From assembly GCA_022360105.1 (NCBI GenBank), contig JAKSDL010000547.1:1-8903 (forward strand): a stretch of 8,903 nt of DNA, in the 5' to 3' direction. A model generated the notes under the pieces. That model was given only the letters and a program-made list of their open reading frames with translations. It was not told where the DNA came from and ran no database searches. The DNA comes from Pseudomonadota bacterium (GTDB lineage: Bacteria > SAR324 > XYD2-FULL-50-16 > JAHJRI01). Made by a program: the position numbers and the translations under genes. The first letter of the stretch is position 1, and every line of letters begins with the position of its first letter. Below, in pieces: positions 1-6,687 of this stretch.

Positions 1-333
1 ATAGCTACCACCTATTCCCCTGGAATAACCCCTCTCTTGCGTGAGCTACGGCTCACGCCTGGATTTTGGATTGCAGATCTTAGATTTTCTATTTCGTGCA
101 GCTATGCTGCGGCCTCTATATCTGAAAATAAGAATCCAGATTTTTTTCTGAATCGCCCTGCCTATTGGTGAGCCCTTTAATCGTTAACAATTGATTGTTG
201 ATTATGGGAATGGTAGGTATCTGTATGCAGAGCTTTTTTGTCGGAGTGTAGGATGGGCAAACTTCGTTGGCCCATCCTACAATCAAGTAAATCTAGAATT
301 CCCAAATAAATCTCAGATCATAAATCTAAAATC
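1..333. repeat. Hairpin-rich intergenic stretch downstream of AOR
   Basis: No gene is visible here. Successive inverted repeats are: GCGTGAGC/GCTCACGC with TACG loop (39-58); GCAGC/GCTGC with TAT loop (98-110); a 10-bp stem with a 3-base bulge and TTGA loop (178-204); the GTAGGATGGGC palindrome (247-281); and AAATCTAA/TTAGATTT (322-341), which overlaps the AOR stop codon. The 11-mer ATCTTAGATTT occurs at 77-87 and again at 331-341. These look like remnants of dispersed intergenic repeats. No classical stem plus T-run terminator for AOR was found. Confidence 0.6.
247..281. repeat. REP-like palindrome, intact copy (GTAGGATGGGC family)
   Basis: TGTAGGATGGGC and GCCCATCCTACA form a 12-bp perfect stem around AAACTTCGTTG, whose AAC and GTT can extend it past an A/G mismatch. 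Degenerate versions of the same sequence occur at 2334-2360 and 7983-8012, so this is a dispersed repeat. It could also act as a transcript-stabilising stem behind AOR. Confidence 0.7.
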
Positions 334-2235
334 TTAGATTTCACAGAGCCAATCGAGGTTTAGGTCTATCAACTTGCCGGTGGTTGGCACTCCGGCTCTA
401 TCCCAGCCTGAAATTTCATAGAACAGATCGATCATATTTCTGAATTCAGCCTCATCAATAGGTTTGTCTTTGTGGGCTCCTTCTTTGAAACCTTTGTGCC
501 AGCGCCTGATAACACGATCGTCTTCCGGTCCGAATCCTTCTCTGTTGTTAAAAATTCTGGACATAGTCACCGAACGTTCGGCCACTTTCATAATTTCATA
601 AAGACTGCTGTTCCAACCGGTGATAGCGTTGATCAAATTAACCAGATTATCAAAAGTCATGGCATGGATTGGCACCGAACAGAAATTGCAGATGCCATAG
701 CAATTGTTGATGCTCCATACTTTCTGCCCTACCGAGAAGTAACGAACCTTGTTAAAATCATTGACCAACGGTTTCACCGGTTCTAAAAGTCCCACGGGAT
801 TCAAGGGGGTGATATTGTCCATAAAAGCCGTATCGTGGGGACATTCCACATGATCCGCTCCTGTGGCGGACAGAGCGTATCCCATAGCCATGGCAGTTTT
901 TCCCCTTCCGTCATGTGCCGGTAGTTCACTACCCTTGATGTGGAATGCATATTTTTCCGAACCTTTACCAATTCTTTCAGCAGCTTTTTTCACGCCGTCT
1001 GCCAGGATATCCCCGATGCCTTCCCTTTTTGCGATCATTTCCAAAAGCCAGATCATGGCGTCAGGGTCCCCAAAAGCGATCGATTTTCCACCTGTATCCT
1101 CTTCGGTTAATATGCCATGTTCGTAGCATTCCATGGCGAAGGCTACCACGCATCCCGCTGAAACGGTATCCATTCCCATTAAGCTGCAGATCTGGTTTCC
1201 CTTGGCGATAGCCGCGAGATCGGCTACTTCACACATGGAACCTAAGGTTCCCAACGTCTCATATTCAGGGCCGCCATATCGCAAATCCAACAGGTATTTG
1301 CCTTCGGTTTTCTCTACTTCTCGTTTACATTTGACAGAGCAGGCATAGCAGGTTCCTTTGGAATGGAAGATGGTTTCATGGTAGGTGGTTTCATTGATCT
1401 GTTCCGCACCGGCAAAAATACCGTCCCTGAAATTATGGGTGGGCAGGATGCCATTGTGGTTTAAGATGGAAACCTGGAAGGTGGTTCCAAATTTAGTGAG
1501 ATTGACATTGGAAGGGTGGCTTTTGATTCGTTTGTTATGCCACTTGGCGATTTCTTTGACGCCGTCCGAATCTGCCATTTTCATTTTTTCCTTGCCTCTT
1601 ACGGTAATGGCTTTCAGGTTTTTGGAACCCATGACGGCTCCCATACCTGTTCTGCCATTAAAATGGGCCAATTCGTGCTGAACATTGGCGTAATTGACAA
1701 GATTCTCTCCGGCAGGTCCAATAGACACCGTTCGAACTCGCTTGTCTTCCAGTTCCTCGATTATAGCTTCCTTGGTTTGCCAATTGTCTTTACCCCAAAG
1801 ACTGGAAGCATCCCTGAATGCCACTTCTCCTTGATGAATCCAAAGGTACACCGGCTTGTCCGATTTACCCTTGATCACAATGGCATCAAATCCGGCAAAT
1901 TTAAGTTCCGGTCCCCAAAATCCACCGGCTTCGGTTTCTCCAAAACCACCGGACAAAGGCGATTTGGCCGCCACGGTGAATCGATTAAATCCTGAAACCG
2001 GTGCCCCGGTTAACACACTGCAGGCAAACACCAGTACATTGTCTGCAGAAAGAGGATCTGTACCGGGATCCATTTCTTTCAAAAGATAATAAGATGCCAG
2101 TGATGATCCACCGACGTAGGTGCGGTACCATTCCTCACTGGGGTTTTCCACATTCCAGGTGTGGTTGGTAAGATTTACGTGAAGAATACTTCCGTTGTAT
2201 CCAAACGGTTTGGTTGAGGTTTGATCTTCTGTCAT
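334..2235 (-). CDS. Aldehyde:ferredoxin oxidoreductase (AOR) family, tungstopterin / [4Fe-4S] enzyme
   Basis: Members of this family oxidise aldehydes to carboxylic acids in the cytoplasm of anaerobes, passing electrons to ferredoxin. The 633-residue length is usual. The N-terminal domain (about 12-210) has the GFGETEAGGFWGPELK and GRTGMGAVMGSKNLKAI segments typical of the pterin-binding fold. The cluster motif CxxCxxxC is at C296, C299 and C303. The distal fourth ligand is probably C516 in a YGICNF segment, aligned with the GLCKF-type motif of archaeal AOR; C512 and C519 lie beside it. GGPEYETLG (321-329) and HDGRGK (441-446) are further family motifs. It starts at ATG 2235 behind an AGGGA ribosome site. 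It is the last gene of the minus-strand set, 130 bp after the ComC-like gene. No separate ferredoxin-like subunit gene adjoins it. The aldehyde substrate cannot be read from the sequence; a sulfonated aldehyde is inference from neighbours. BamB-type proteins are related, but nothing here indicates benzoyl-CoA metabolism. Confidence 0.93.
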   Translation of the reverse strand: MTEDQTSTKPFGYNGSILHVNLTNHTWNVENPSEEWYRTYVGGSSLASYYLLKEMDPGTDPLSADNVLVFACSVLTGAPVSGFNRFTVAAKSPLSGGFGETEAGGFWGPELKFAGFDAIVIKGKSDKPVYLWIHQGEVAFRDASSLWGKDNWQTKEAIIEELEDKRVRTVSIGPAGENLVNYANVQHELAHFNGRTGMGAVMGSKNLKAITVRGKEKMKMADSDGVKEIAKWHNKRIKSHPSNVNLTKFGTTFQVSILNHNGILPTHNFRDGIFAGAEQINETTYHETIFHSKGTCYACSVKCKREVEKTEGKYLLDLRYGGPEYETLGTLGSMCEVADLAAIAKGNQICSLMGMDTVSAGCVVAFAMECYEHGILTEEDTGGKSIAFGDPDAMIWLLEMIAKREGIGDILADGVKKAAERIGKGSEKYAFHIKGSELPAHDGRGKTAMAMGYALSATGADHVECPHDTAFMDNITPLNPVGLLEPVKPLVNDFNKVRYFSVGQKVWSINNCYGICNFCSVPIHAMTFDNLVNLINAITGWNSSLYEIMKVAERSVTMSRIFNNREGFGPEDDRVIRRWHKGFKEGAHKDKPIDEAEFRNMIDLFYEISGWDRAGVPTTGKLIDLNLDWLCEI

Positions 2236-2365
2236 GGGATATTCCCTTGTTGATTCATTTGGAGTGGTAAATTTGTGGCTTTTGTAATTATTCGATTCTC
2301 GTCTTCTGGTAATCGGTTAAGACTGCGTGTTTATGTAGGATGGGCAACCCGTTGCTCATCAACGT
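2236..2365 (-). promoter_or_regulatory. Leader between the ComC-like and AOR genes
   Basis: This 130-bp gap contains the degenerate palindrome at 2334-2360 and, at 2236-2246, GGGATATTCCC. The latter is a perfect short inverted repeat (GGGA/TCCC) that includes the AOR Shine-Dalgarno bases directly before the ATG. A weak stem could therefore cover the ribosome site. No clear promoter was found, so AOR is probably read from the upstream operon. Confidence 0.35.
2334..2360. repeat. REP-like palindrome, degenerate copy between the ComC-like and AOR genes
   Basis: TGTAGGATGGGCAAC is followed after CC by GTTGCTCATC. The arms GATGGGCAAC/GTTGCTCATC pair over 10 bp with one G-T wobble, but the outer TGTAG arm has lost its partner. 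It lies five bases past the stop of the ComC-like gene, so it could attenuate read-through into AOR. Confidence 0.55.
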
Positions 2366-3373
2366 CTAATTTCCACCTTTCAAAGCCAATAATGATGCCA
2401 TCATCTTTTCATCGATGGTTAATCCATTTTGTAAGGCTTCATCCCACATGGCCCCTTTTTTGGATCCGGGTAATCGTGTTCCTGGCTGATCCAGTATAGC
2501 GGAGATCAATGTTTCCAGTCTGGCTGCAAATCGGTTATCAGAAAAAGGCCCTGGTGCTATTGCGATCATAAACTGTCCGATATCTGGTGAAGGACCTTCT
2601 GCCGTAAAAAAGGAGCTGGCTTCAAAACCGAAGTGGGACGAAGTTAGGGCTGCTGCAAGGATTTCAACCATTAACACCAAAGCAGATCCCTTGGCGTCCC
2701 CCATGGGAACCATAGTTCCTGACATGGCGGCTTCAGCGTTCGTAGTGGGACTTCCATCTTTGTCCAGAGCCCATCCTTCAGGAATGGCTTCTCCCCTTTC
2801 ATGGGCTACCTTGACTTTCCCCCGGGCCACCTTGGATAAGGATAAATCGATAACCAATGGTCTTGAGTTAGCTCTCGGTGCGGCAAAGGCGATGGGGTTA
2901 GTGCCAAAAATGCCTTCTTTGCCACCCCAGGGTGCCATGGCTTTTGGGCTGTTTGAAAATACAAGAGCAATCACATCATTTTTAGCAAGCATTTCAGCGT
3001 GATATCCCAAAGCGCCACAATGGTGCGACTGGGTGATAGCAGCTGCGGCAATCCCCTGTTTTCTGGCCATATCGGAAAGATGATCGATAGCGGTCTTGAA
3101 TGCAGGAAAAGCAAATCCGTGTTTGGCATCCACACGAATGGCTGATTCGGCTACCTGCAATACCTCCGGTATGGCATGACCATCTACTTTTCCGCTTTTG
3201 GACTGCGCTGAGTAAGAGGCAACCCTGGACAATCCGTGACCTTTCTGACCTTCGATCTCGGCGGCTACCAGCGCATTGGCAACCATTTCTGCATTTTCAG
3301 TGCTGGTATTGTGACTCTCCAGAATCTGTGTAACCAATTTTATCGCTTCTTCTATGGATAGTTTCGTGATCAT
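2366..3373 (-). CDS. Ldh2/MDH2/ComC-family NAD(P)-dependent 2-hydroxyacid dehydrogenase (malate/lactate/sulfolactate type)
   Basis: This 335-residue protein belongs to the non-Rossmann malate/L-lactate dehydrogenase family, which includes YlbC, YiaK and the (R)-sulfolactate dehydrogenase ComC. It would interconvert a 2-hydroxyacid and a 2-oxoacid with NAD(P). Diagnostic segments are GQKGHGLSR (42-50), the active-site region SHHCGALGYH (116-125), the nucleotide-binding stretch GIFGTNPIAFAAPR (154-167), AKGSALVLMVEIL (227-239) and LPGSKK (301-306). The length is normal and no key block is missing. The start is set by GGGAG seven bases before ATG 3373. That ATG overlaps the stop of the upstream gene (ATGA), so translation is probably coupled to the D-isomer dehydrogenase. 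Such a pair, acting on opposite enantiomers of one hydroxyacid, is known for SlcC/ComC of sulfolactate catabolism. The substrate remains inference, and malate, lactate or ureidoglycolate are alternatives. A degenerate palindrome follows the stop codon. Confidence 0.93.
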   Translation of the reverse strand: MITKLSIEEAIKLVTQILESHNTSTENAEMVANALVAAEIEGQKGHGLSRVASYSAQSKSGKVDGHAIPEVLQVAESAIRVDAKHGFAFPAFKTAIDHLSDMARKQGIAAAAITQSHHCGALGYHAEMLAKNDVIALVFSNSPKAMAPWGGKEGIFGTNPIAFAAPRANSRPLVIDLSLSKVARGKVKVAHERGEAIPEGWALDKDGSPTTNAEAAMSGTMVPMGDAKGSALVLMVEILAAALTSSHFGFEASSFFTAEGPSPDIGQFMIAIAPGPFSDNRFAARLETLISAILDQPGTRLPGSKKGAMWDEALQNGLTIDEKMMASLLALKGGN

Positions 3374-4302
3374 TGCTTTTCTCCCAATGCCTGACGAACG
3401 TTCTGAGCGGTCACGGCACTAACCCTGATGTTGGATTCTATGGTCACACCGCCGATATGAGGAGTAAGTACCAGGTTTTTGAGTTCCTTCATCTGTTTTC
3501 CAAACTCTTCCGTTAAAGGTTCGACTTCATATACATCCAAAGCTGCACCAGCCAGTCTTTCCGATTTCAGTGCGGCCACCAAAGCCTGATCATCGACTAC
3601 TCCGCCCCGTGAAGCGTTGATGACAATAGCATCCTTTTTCATGGTAGAGATGGCCTTTTCATCTATTAAGTGTTGTGTTTCAGCTGTCAAAGGGACGTGA
3701 AGACTGACAGCATCCGCTTCCTTTAACAACCGGTCCAGTTCGACTTTTTCTGCTTGAGTCCATGCTGGGTGATCAGCGGGTAAATAAGGATCATAAGCCA
3801 GGATCTTCATTCCCAGGGCTACTGCTCGCGTTGCTGTTTCCCTCGCGATACCGCCATAACCGACTAAACCCAGGGTTTTTCCTGACGTTTCATTGCCCAT
3901 GAGTTGGGTTCTTGGCCAGGTACCATCGGCCATGTCGATAAAGGAGAGATACGCCCTGCGAAACAGCATCATCACAACAGTTATGACATACTCTGCTACT
4001 GCAGCATCGTTGGCACCTGTTGCCGGGAAAACTTCTATTTCTCTATCCTTGCAGGCCGACATATCAATATTGTCCAATCCGACTCCCAGCCTTCCCACTA
4101 CTTTTAGATAGGGAGCCGCTTCCAGCAATTTTCCCCTGACCTGGGTTCTGTTGCGTACGATAATCGCGTCAGCCTTCTCCAACAAACCAAAGAGTTCCTC
4201 TTCCCTGTCCACCAGATTCGGATCGTAAATCACTTCAAAACTATCTTTAAGTCCATCAACGGCTGTTTCATCCATAAATTCGGTAATTACAATTCGTTTC
4301 AT
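3370..4302 (-). CDS. D-isomer-specific 2-hydroxyacid dehydrogenase (PGDH-like, SlcC-like)
   Basis: This 310-residue NAD-dependent dehydrogenase would oxidise a 2-hydroxyacid or reduce a 2-oxoacid in the cytoplasm. Residues 1-95 form the N-terminal substrate-binding half. The Rossmann domain shows LGLVGYGGIA (144-153), a GxGxxA variant, followed by the NAD-selecting acidic residue D171 in AYDP. The catalytic triad is R232 (SRGG), E261 (ALDVYEVEP) and H282 (PHIGG). It has no C-terminal ACT or allosteric domain, so it is not a full-length SerA; (S)-sulfolactate dehydrogenase SlcC is a compact relative of this kind. The frame stays open upstream to an ATG at 4464, but the first 54 codons there do not match the family. 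The chosen ATG at 4302 has AGGGG six bases upstream and begins the canonical MKRIVITEF strand. It is the first gene of the operon and ends in an ATGA overlap with the next. Sulfolactate, phosphoglycerate, glyoxylate or hydroxypyruvate are all possible substrates. Confidence 0.92.
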   Translation of the reverse strand: MKRIVITEFMDETAVDGLKDSFEVIYDPNLVDREEELFGLLEKADAIIVRNRTQVRGKLLEAAPYLKVVGRLGVGLDNIDMSACKDREIEVFPATGANDAAVAEYVITVVMMLFRRAYLSFIDMADGTWPRTQLMGNETSGKTLGLVGYGGIARETATRAVALGMKILAYDPYLPADHPAWTQAEKVELDRLLKEADAVSLHVPLTAETQHLIDEKAISTMKKDAIVINASRGGVVDDQALVAALKSERLAGAALDVYEVEPLTEEFGKQMKELKNLVLTPHIGGVTIESNIRVSAVTAQNVRQALGEKQ

Positions 4303-4308
4303 CAATAT

Positions 4309-4313
4309 CCCCT
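4309..4313 (-). promoter_or_regulatory. Ribosome binding site fixing the start of the PGDH-like gene
   Basis: On the minus strand AGGGG lies six bases before ATG 4302. The longer open frame, starting at 4464, would run through the putative promoter and gives no family-like sequence. This site therefore decides for the 310-residue product. Confidence 0.75.
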
Positions 4314-4435
4314 GGTTGGTTTCTGGTGACGATTTTCCTGGTGAGCCCGCTCTATTCAGAGCACCATGAGCTGGTTTCTTGAGTTTGTCGTTTTGAAAAC
4401 AAACCCAACTCTTATATAAGATATAATTTATATGA

Positions 4436-4464
4436 ATCTTATTAAAAAGCTGCTTCAAAGTCAA
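4436..4464 (-). promoter_or_regulatory. Candidate sigma-70 promoter of the dehydrogenase-AOR operon
   Basis: On the minus strand, TTGACT (4464-4459) serves as -35 and TAAGAT (4441-4436) as -10, separated by exactly 17 bases. Transcription would start near 4430, leaving a leader of about 130 nt that begins very AT-rich. The -35 differs from consensus at one position and the -10 at two. This is a by-eye match only. Confidence 0.45.
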
Positions 4465-4663
4465 TCGACTGGTGGTCTTTCTGGTTGTTGCAGGTCTATA
4501 TTGGACCGAAAAAAGGCTGTTTAAAAAAAGATCCGGCTAAAGAATAATGTTTATCCTGGTATTAATAACAATTCCTGAAAGGTTGCAGGTTTTGCTTTAG
4601 AAAACAGGATCTCACTTTTCAACGCCGATTGAATTGTCTATCATGCTGCAACGAACTTAAATT

Positions 4664-4669
4664 TATAAT
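4664..4669 (+). promoter_or_regulatory. Candidate -10 box of the SDR gene
   Basis: A perfect TATAAT lies 37 bases before the SDR start codon. No good -35 sits at 16-18 bases (TTGTCT at 4634-4639 is 24 away), so the promoter could be weak or activator-dependent. The box lies inside the downstream copy of the 12-bp repeat ATAATGTTTATC. Confidence 0.35.
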
Positions 4670-4694
4670 GTTTATCTAAAAATCGGATTTGGAT

Positions 4695-4702
4695 AAGGGA
4701 GG
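4695..4702 (+). promoter_or_regulatory. Strong ribosome binding site of the SDR gene
   Basis: AAGGGAGG ends three bases before ATG 4706 and supports that start codon. Confidence 0.75.
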
Positions 4703-4705
4703 TTC

Positions 4706-5509
4706 ATGACTGAGTTTACAGGTAAGGTTATTATTATCACGGGAGCATCAGAAGGGATAGGCAGGGCCTTGGCGTTGGAATTGGCAGCTCAACGGGCAAT
4801 ACTGGTATTGGCTGCTCGCAATGAAAAACGGCTGGAAGAATTAAAGAAACAGATTGAAGATAAAGGTGGTCAAGCTGCGGTGATTCCGACAGATGTTGCG
4901 GAGAAGGATCAATGCAAAAGGTTGATCGATCAAACCGTTGAGCAGTATACACGTATAGACGTGCTGGTGAACAATGCCGGTAGAAGCATGTGGACTGGTT
5001 TTGAAGAGATCACCGATTTATCCCTGGTTGAAGAGCTGATGCAACTGAATTACCTGGGAAGTGTTTATTGTACCTATTATGCGTTGCCCTGGCTGAAAAA
5101 ATCCAAGGGGAGTATTATACCTGTGGCCAGTGTGGCTGGTTTCACCGGAGTTCCTCAACGTACGGCTTATTCAGCCAGCAAACATGCCATGGTCGGTTTT
5201 TTTGATTCCCTGAGAATAGAATTGGAAGGGACTGGGGTCAGCATAACTACTGTTGCGCCTGATTATGTCCTTTCAGAGCTTCACAGGCGTGCCTATAACA
5301 GGGATGGAGGAGCACTGGGAACAAGCCCCATGCAGGAGTCTAAAATCATGACCTCAGAAGCTTGCGCCAAGCTAATAGTAAAAGCAATGGCCAGGAAAGA
5401 CAGACTTGTTTTGACCTCAATAAGGTCCAAGGTGGGGCGCTGGTTAAAACTTTTTGCACCAGGCTTGGTGGATAACATAGCCTCCAAAGCTATTCGCGAA
5501 CGGAAGTAG
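4706..5509 (+). CDS. Classical short-chain dehydrogenase/reductase (SDR)
   Basis: A 267-residue classical SDR that would interconvert an alcohol and a carbonyl with NAD(P)(H). Visible motifs are the cofactor loop TGASEGIG (12-19), R38 in AARN after strand two (suggesting NADP(H)), D63, NNAG (89-92), the structural N115, and the catalytic S142, Y155 and K159 (YSASK). After the active site it has APDYV (184-188) where many SDRs have PGxV. The tail contains a basic, hydrophobic patch (RWLKLFAPGLVDNIAS, 245-260), as in DHRS7-like SDRs, so loose membrane contact is conceivable. It is transcribed away from the dehydrogenase operon and converges on the PLP-enzyme gene. The substrate is not readable. 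Given the neighbours, a sulfonated alcohol or aldehyde (dihydroxypropanesulfonate, sulfolactaldehyde) is one inference; a lipid or ketone substrate is equally allowed by the family. Confidence 0.9.
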   Translation: MTEFTGKVIIITGASEGIGRALALELAAQRAILVLAARNEKRLEELKKQIEDKGGQAAVIPTDVAEKDQCKRLIDQTVEQYTRIDVLVNNAGRSMWTGFEEITDLSLVEELMQLNYLGSVYCTYYALPWLKKSKGSIIPVASVAGFTGVPQRTAYSASKHAMVGFFDSLRIELEGTGVSITTVAPDYVLSELHRRAYNRDGGALGTSPMQESKIMTSEACAKLIVKAMARKDRLVLTSIRSKVGRWLKLFAPGLVDNIASKAIRERK

Positions 5510-5592
5510 TACCATTCACTTTGAAATTAGTCTTCAGAGTTCGGCGAAACTATAAAAATCATGAAGGTTTTTAAGGAATAGCACGACAAGCA

Positions 5593-5625
5593 AACAACAC
5601 ACTGGCTAAAGACCGGTGTGTTGTT
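5593..5625. terminator. Bidirectional hairpin terminator between convergent genes
   Basis: The arms 5593-5605 and 5613-5625 form a 13-bp stem with a single T-G wobble and a 7-base loop (CTAAAGA). It sits in the 144-bp gap where the SDR gene and the PLP-enzyme gene converge. The minus-strand exit is T-rich (stem end TTGTT followed by TGCTTG) and the plus-strand exit is weak, so termination may be better for the minus-strand transcript. Confidence 0.7.
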
Positions 5626-5653
5626 AGGCTCAGACAGCATTTTGCTTTTACTG

Positions 5654-6655
5654 CTAATCTCTGAAGGTGTCCAGATAGGCGTACAAGGCTGGTGAACCCC
5701 CGGTATGCAGAAACAATACATTAGCACCGGCACTGAATCTGCCTTTTCTGATCAGATCAATAAAACCAGCTGCCGCTTTTCCCGAGTAAACGGGATCAAG
5801 CAATATACCCTCTTTTGCTGCAAAAAGTTTAACGGCTTCAACCATCGATTTGGTTGGCAAGGAGTAGCCTTCCCCGACGTATTCATCATAACAGGCAACA
5901 TTTTTACGATCGATTCCGCCAAGGACTGATATTTTTTGAGCTGTAGACGTGGCTAACTCAAAAACAATTTTTTCCTGCAGATCCTTGGGGCGAGAAACGT
6001 TGATGCCGCTGATCGGTATGCCACCATTTATTCCGGTCATCCCAACAACCATGCCGGCATGTGTTCCGGCTGAACCGGATGGTACAACGATATGATCGAT
6101 GCCGAGTCTCATCTTGTTTAATTGATCCATGGTTTCCACGGCACAGTTGACGTAACCCAACGCCCCAATTTCATTCGATGCCCCACCAGGAATAATATAG
6201 GGCTTTTTTCCTGCTTGTTTCAAGTCAGCTGCAGTGCTTTCCATTTCTGCCATCATGTCGGAGCCGCCCGGAACCACACGAGTGCTTTTCACATCCAGCA
6301 TTTCAAATAAGAAATTGTTTCCGCTGGCTTCCGGCTTATAAGTTCCTTTGACCCGTTCTTCCAGAACAAGGTGGCAATCCATTCCTTCCTTTGCGGCCCA
6401 GGATGCCGTTAGTCGACAATGATTGGACTGAACTGCGCCGCAGGTGACTAAGGTATCCGCTCCCTGCTCAAGAGCATCGGCAATACAAAACTCCAGCTTC
6501 CGTGTTTTGTTTCCACCTGCAGCCCCTGGCAAGAGATCGTCACGTTTTATGTAAAGATTGACGTTGCAATTAAGAGCTTTGGCAAGATTCGGCATTGGCT
6601 CAATAGGTGTCGGGCCTTGTAAATAGTTGCGTCTGGCAAATTTGGTAAAGTTCAT
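5654..6655 (-). CDS. PLP-dependent D-cysteine desulfhydrase / L-cysteate sulfo-lyase (CuyA) family enzyme
   Basis: A 333-residue fold-type II PLP enzyme of the ACC deaminase/D-cysteine desulfhydrase family. Such enzymes eliminate the C3 substituent from an amino acid: sulfide from D-cysteine (DcyD) or sulfite from L-cysteate (CuyA), giving 2-aminoacrylate and then pyruvate and ammonia. The PLP lysine is K50 in GGNKTRKLEF, followed by QSNH (76-79), PSGSAGTHAG (phosphate-binding glycine loop, about 192-201), DPVYSGKAAAG and HTGGSPALYAY. ACC deaminase has a catalytic Glu right after the Tyr of DPVY; here it is Ser, so ring opening of ACC is unlikely. The start ATG 6655 follows AAGGA. It lies 32 bp downstream of RidA on the same strand. 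RidA clears 2-aminoacrylate, which fits an elimination chemistry. The choice between cysteate and D-cysteine cannot be made from motifs; cysteate is favoured only by the SlcC/ComC-like neighbours. Confidence 0.9.
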   Translation of the reverse strand: MNFTKFARRNYLQGPTPIEPMPNLAKALNCNVNLYIKRDDLLPGAAGGNKTRKLEFCIADALEQGADTLVTCGAVQSNHCRLTASWAAKEGMDCHLVLEERVKGTYKPEASGNNFLFEMLDVKSTRVVPGGSDMMAEMESTAADLKQAGKKPYIIPGGASNEIGALGYVNCAVETMDQLNKMRLGIDHIVVPSGSAGTHAGMVVGMTGINGGIPISGINVSRPKDLQEKIVFELATSTAQKISVLGGIDRKNVACYDEYVGEGYSLPTKSMVEAVKLFAAKEGILLDPVYSGKAAAGFIDLIRKGRFSAGANVLFLHTGGSPALYAYLDTFRD

Positions 6656-6687
6656 ACGATTCCTTCTCGAAATATAGATTTTGAAAT

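Larger units (their letters stand above)
4303..4705. promoter_or_regulatory. Divergent intergenic control region between the dehydrogenase operon and the SDR gene
   Basis: This 403-bp stretch without a gene separates two divergent transcription units, so it probably carries both promoters and any shared operator. It is AT-rich, particularly 4408-4450. Two direct repeats are visible: ATAATGTTTATC at 4544-4555 and 4665-4676, and GTTGCAGGT at 4487-4495 and 4582-4590. No regulator gene adjoins, and no riboswitch class was recognised. Confidence 0.55.

Noticed and set aside
1516..1995. 159-codon plus-strand open frame opposite AOR
   Set aside because: It is antisense to a complete, motif-rich AOR gene, and its product has no recognisable features.
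3370..4302. SerA (3-phosphoglycerate dehydrogenase) assignment
   Set aside because: At 310 residues there is no C-terminal regulatory domain and no serine-pathway neighbour, so only the broader family is safe.
4303..4464. 54-codon N-terminal extension of the D-isomer dehydrogenase
   Set aside because: It does not resemble the family, would overlap the best candidate promoter, and the internal ATG at 4302 has a good ribosome site and the canonical N-terminus.
4579..4598. Sigma-54-like GG…TTGC element before the SDR gene
   Set aside because: The GG to GC spacing is 11 rather than 10 bases and the flanking consensus is poor.
5293..5733. Short minus-strand frames over the end of the SDR gene and the convergent gap
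   Set aside because: They overlap well-supported genes and the terminator hairpin, lack ribosome sites and have no family features.
5654..6655. ACC deaminase assignment for the PLP enzyme
   Set aside because: The Glu that follows the catalytic Tyr in ACC deaminase is Ser here (DPVYSGK), and HTGG matches the desulfhydrase branch instead.
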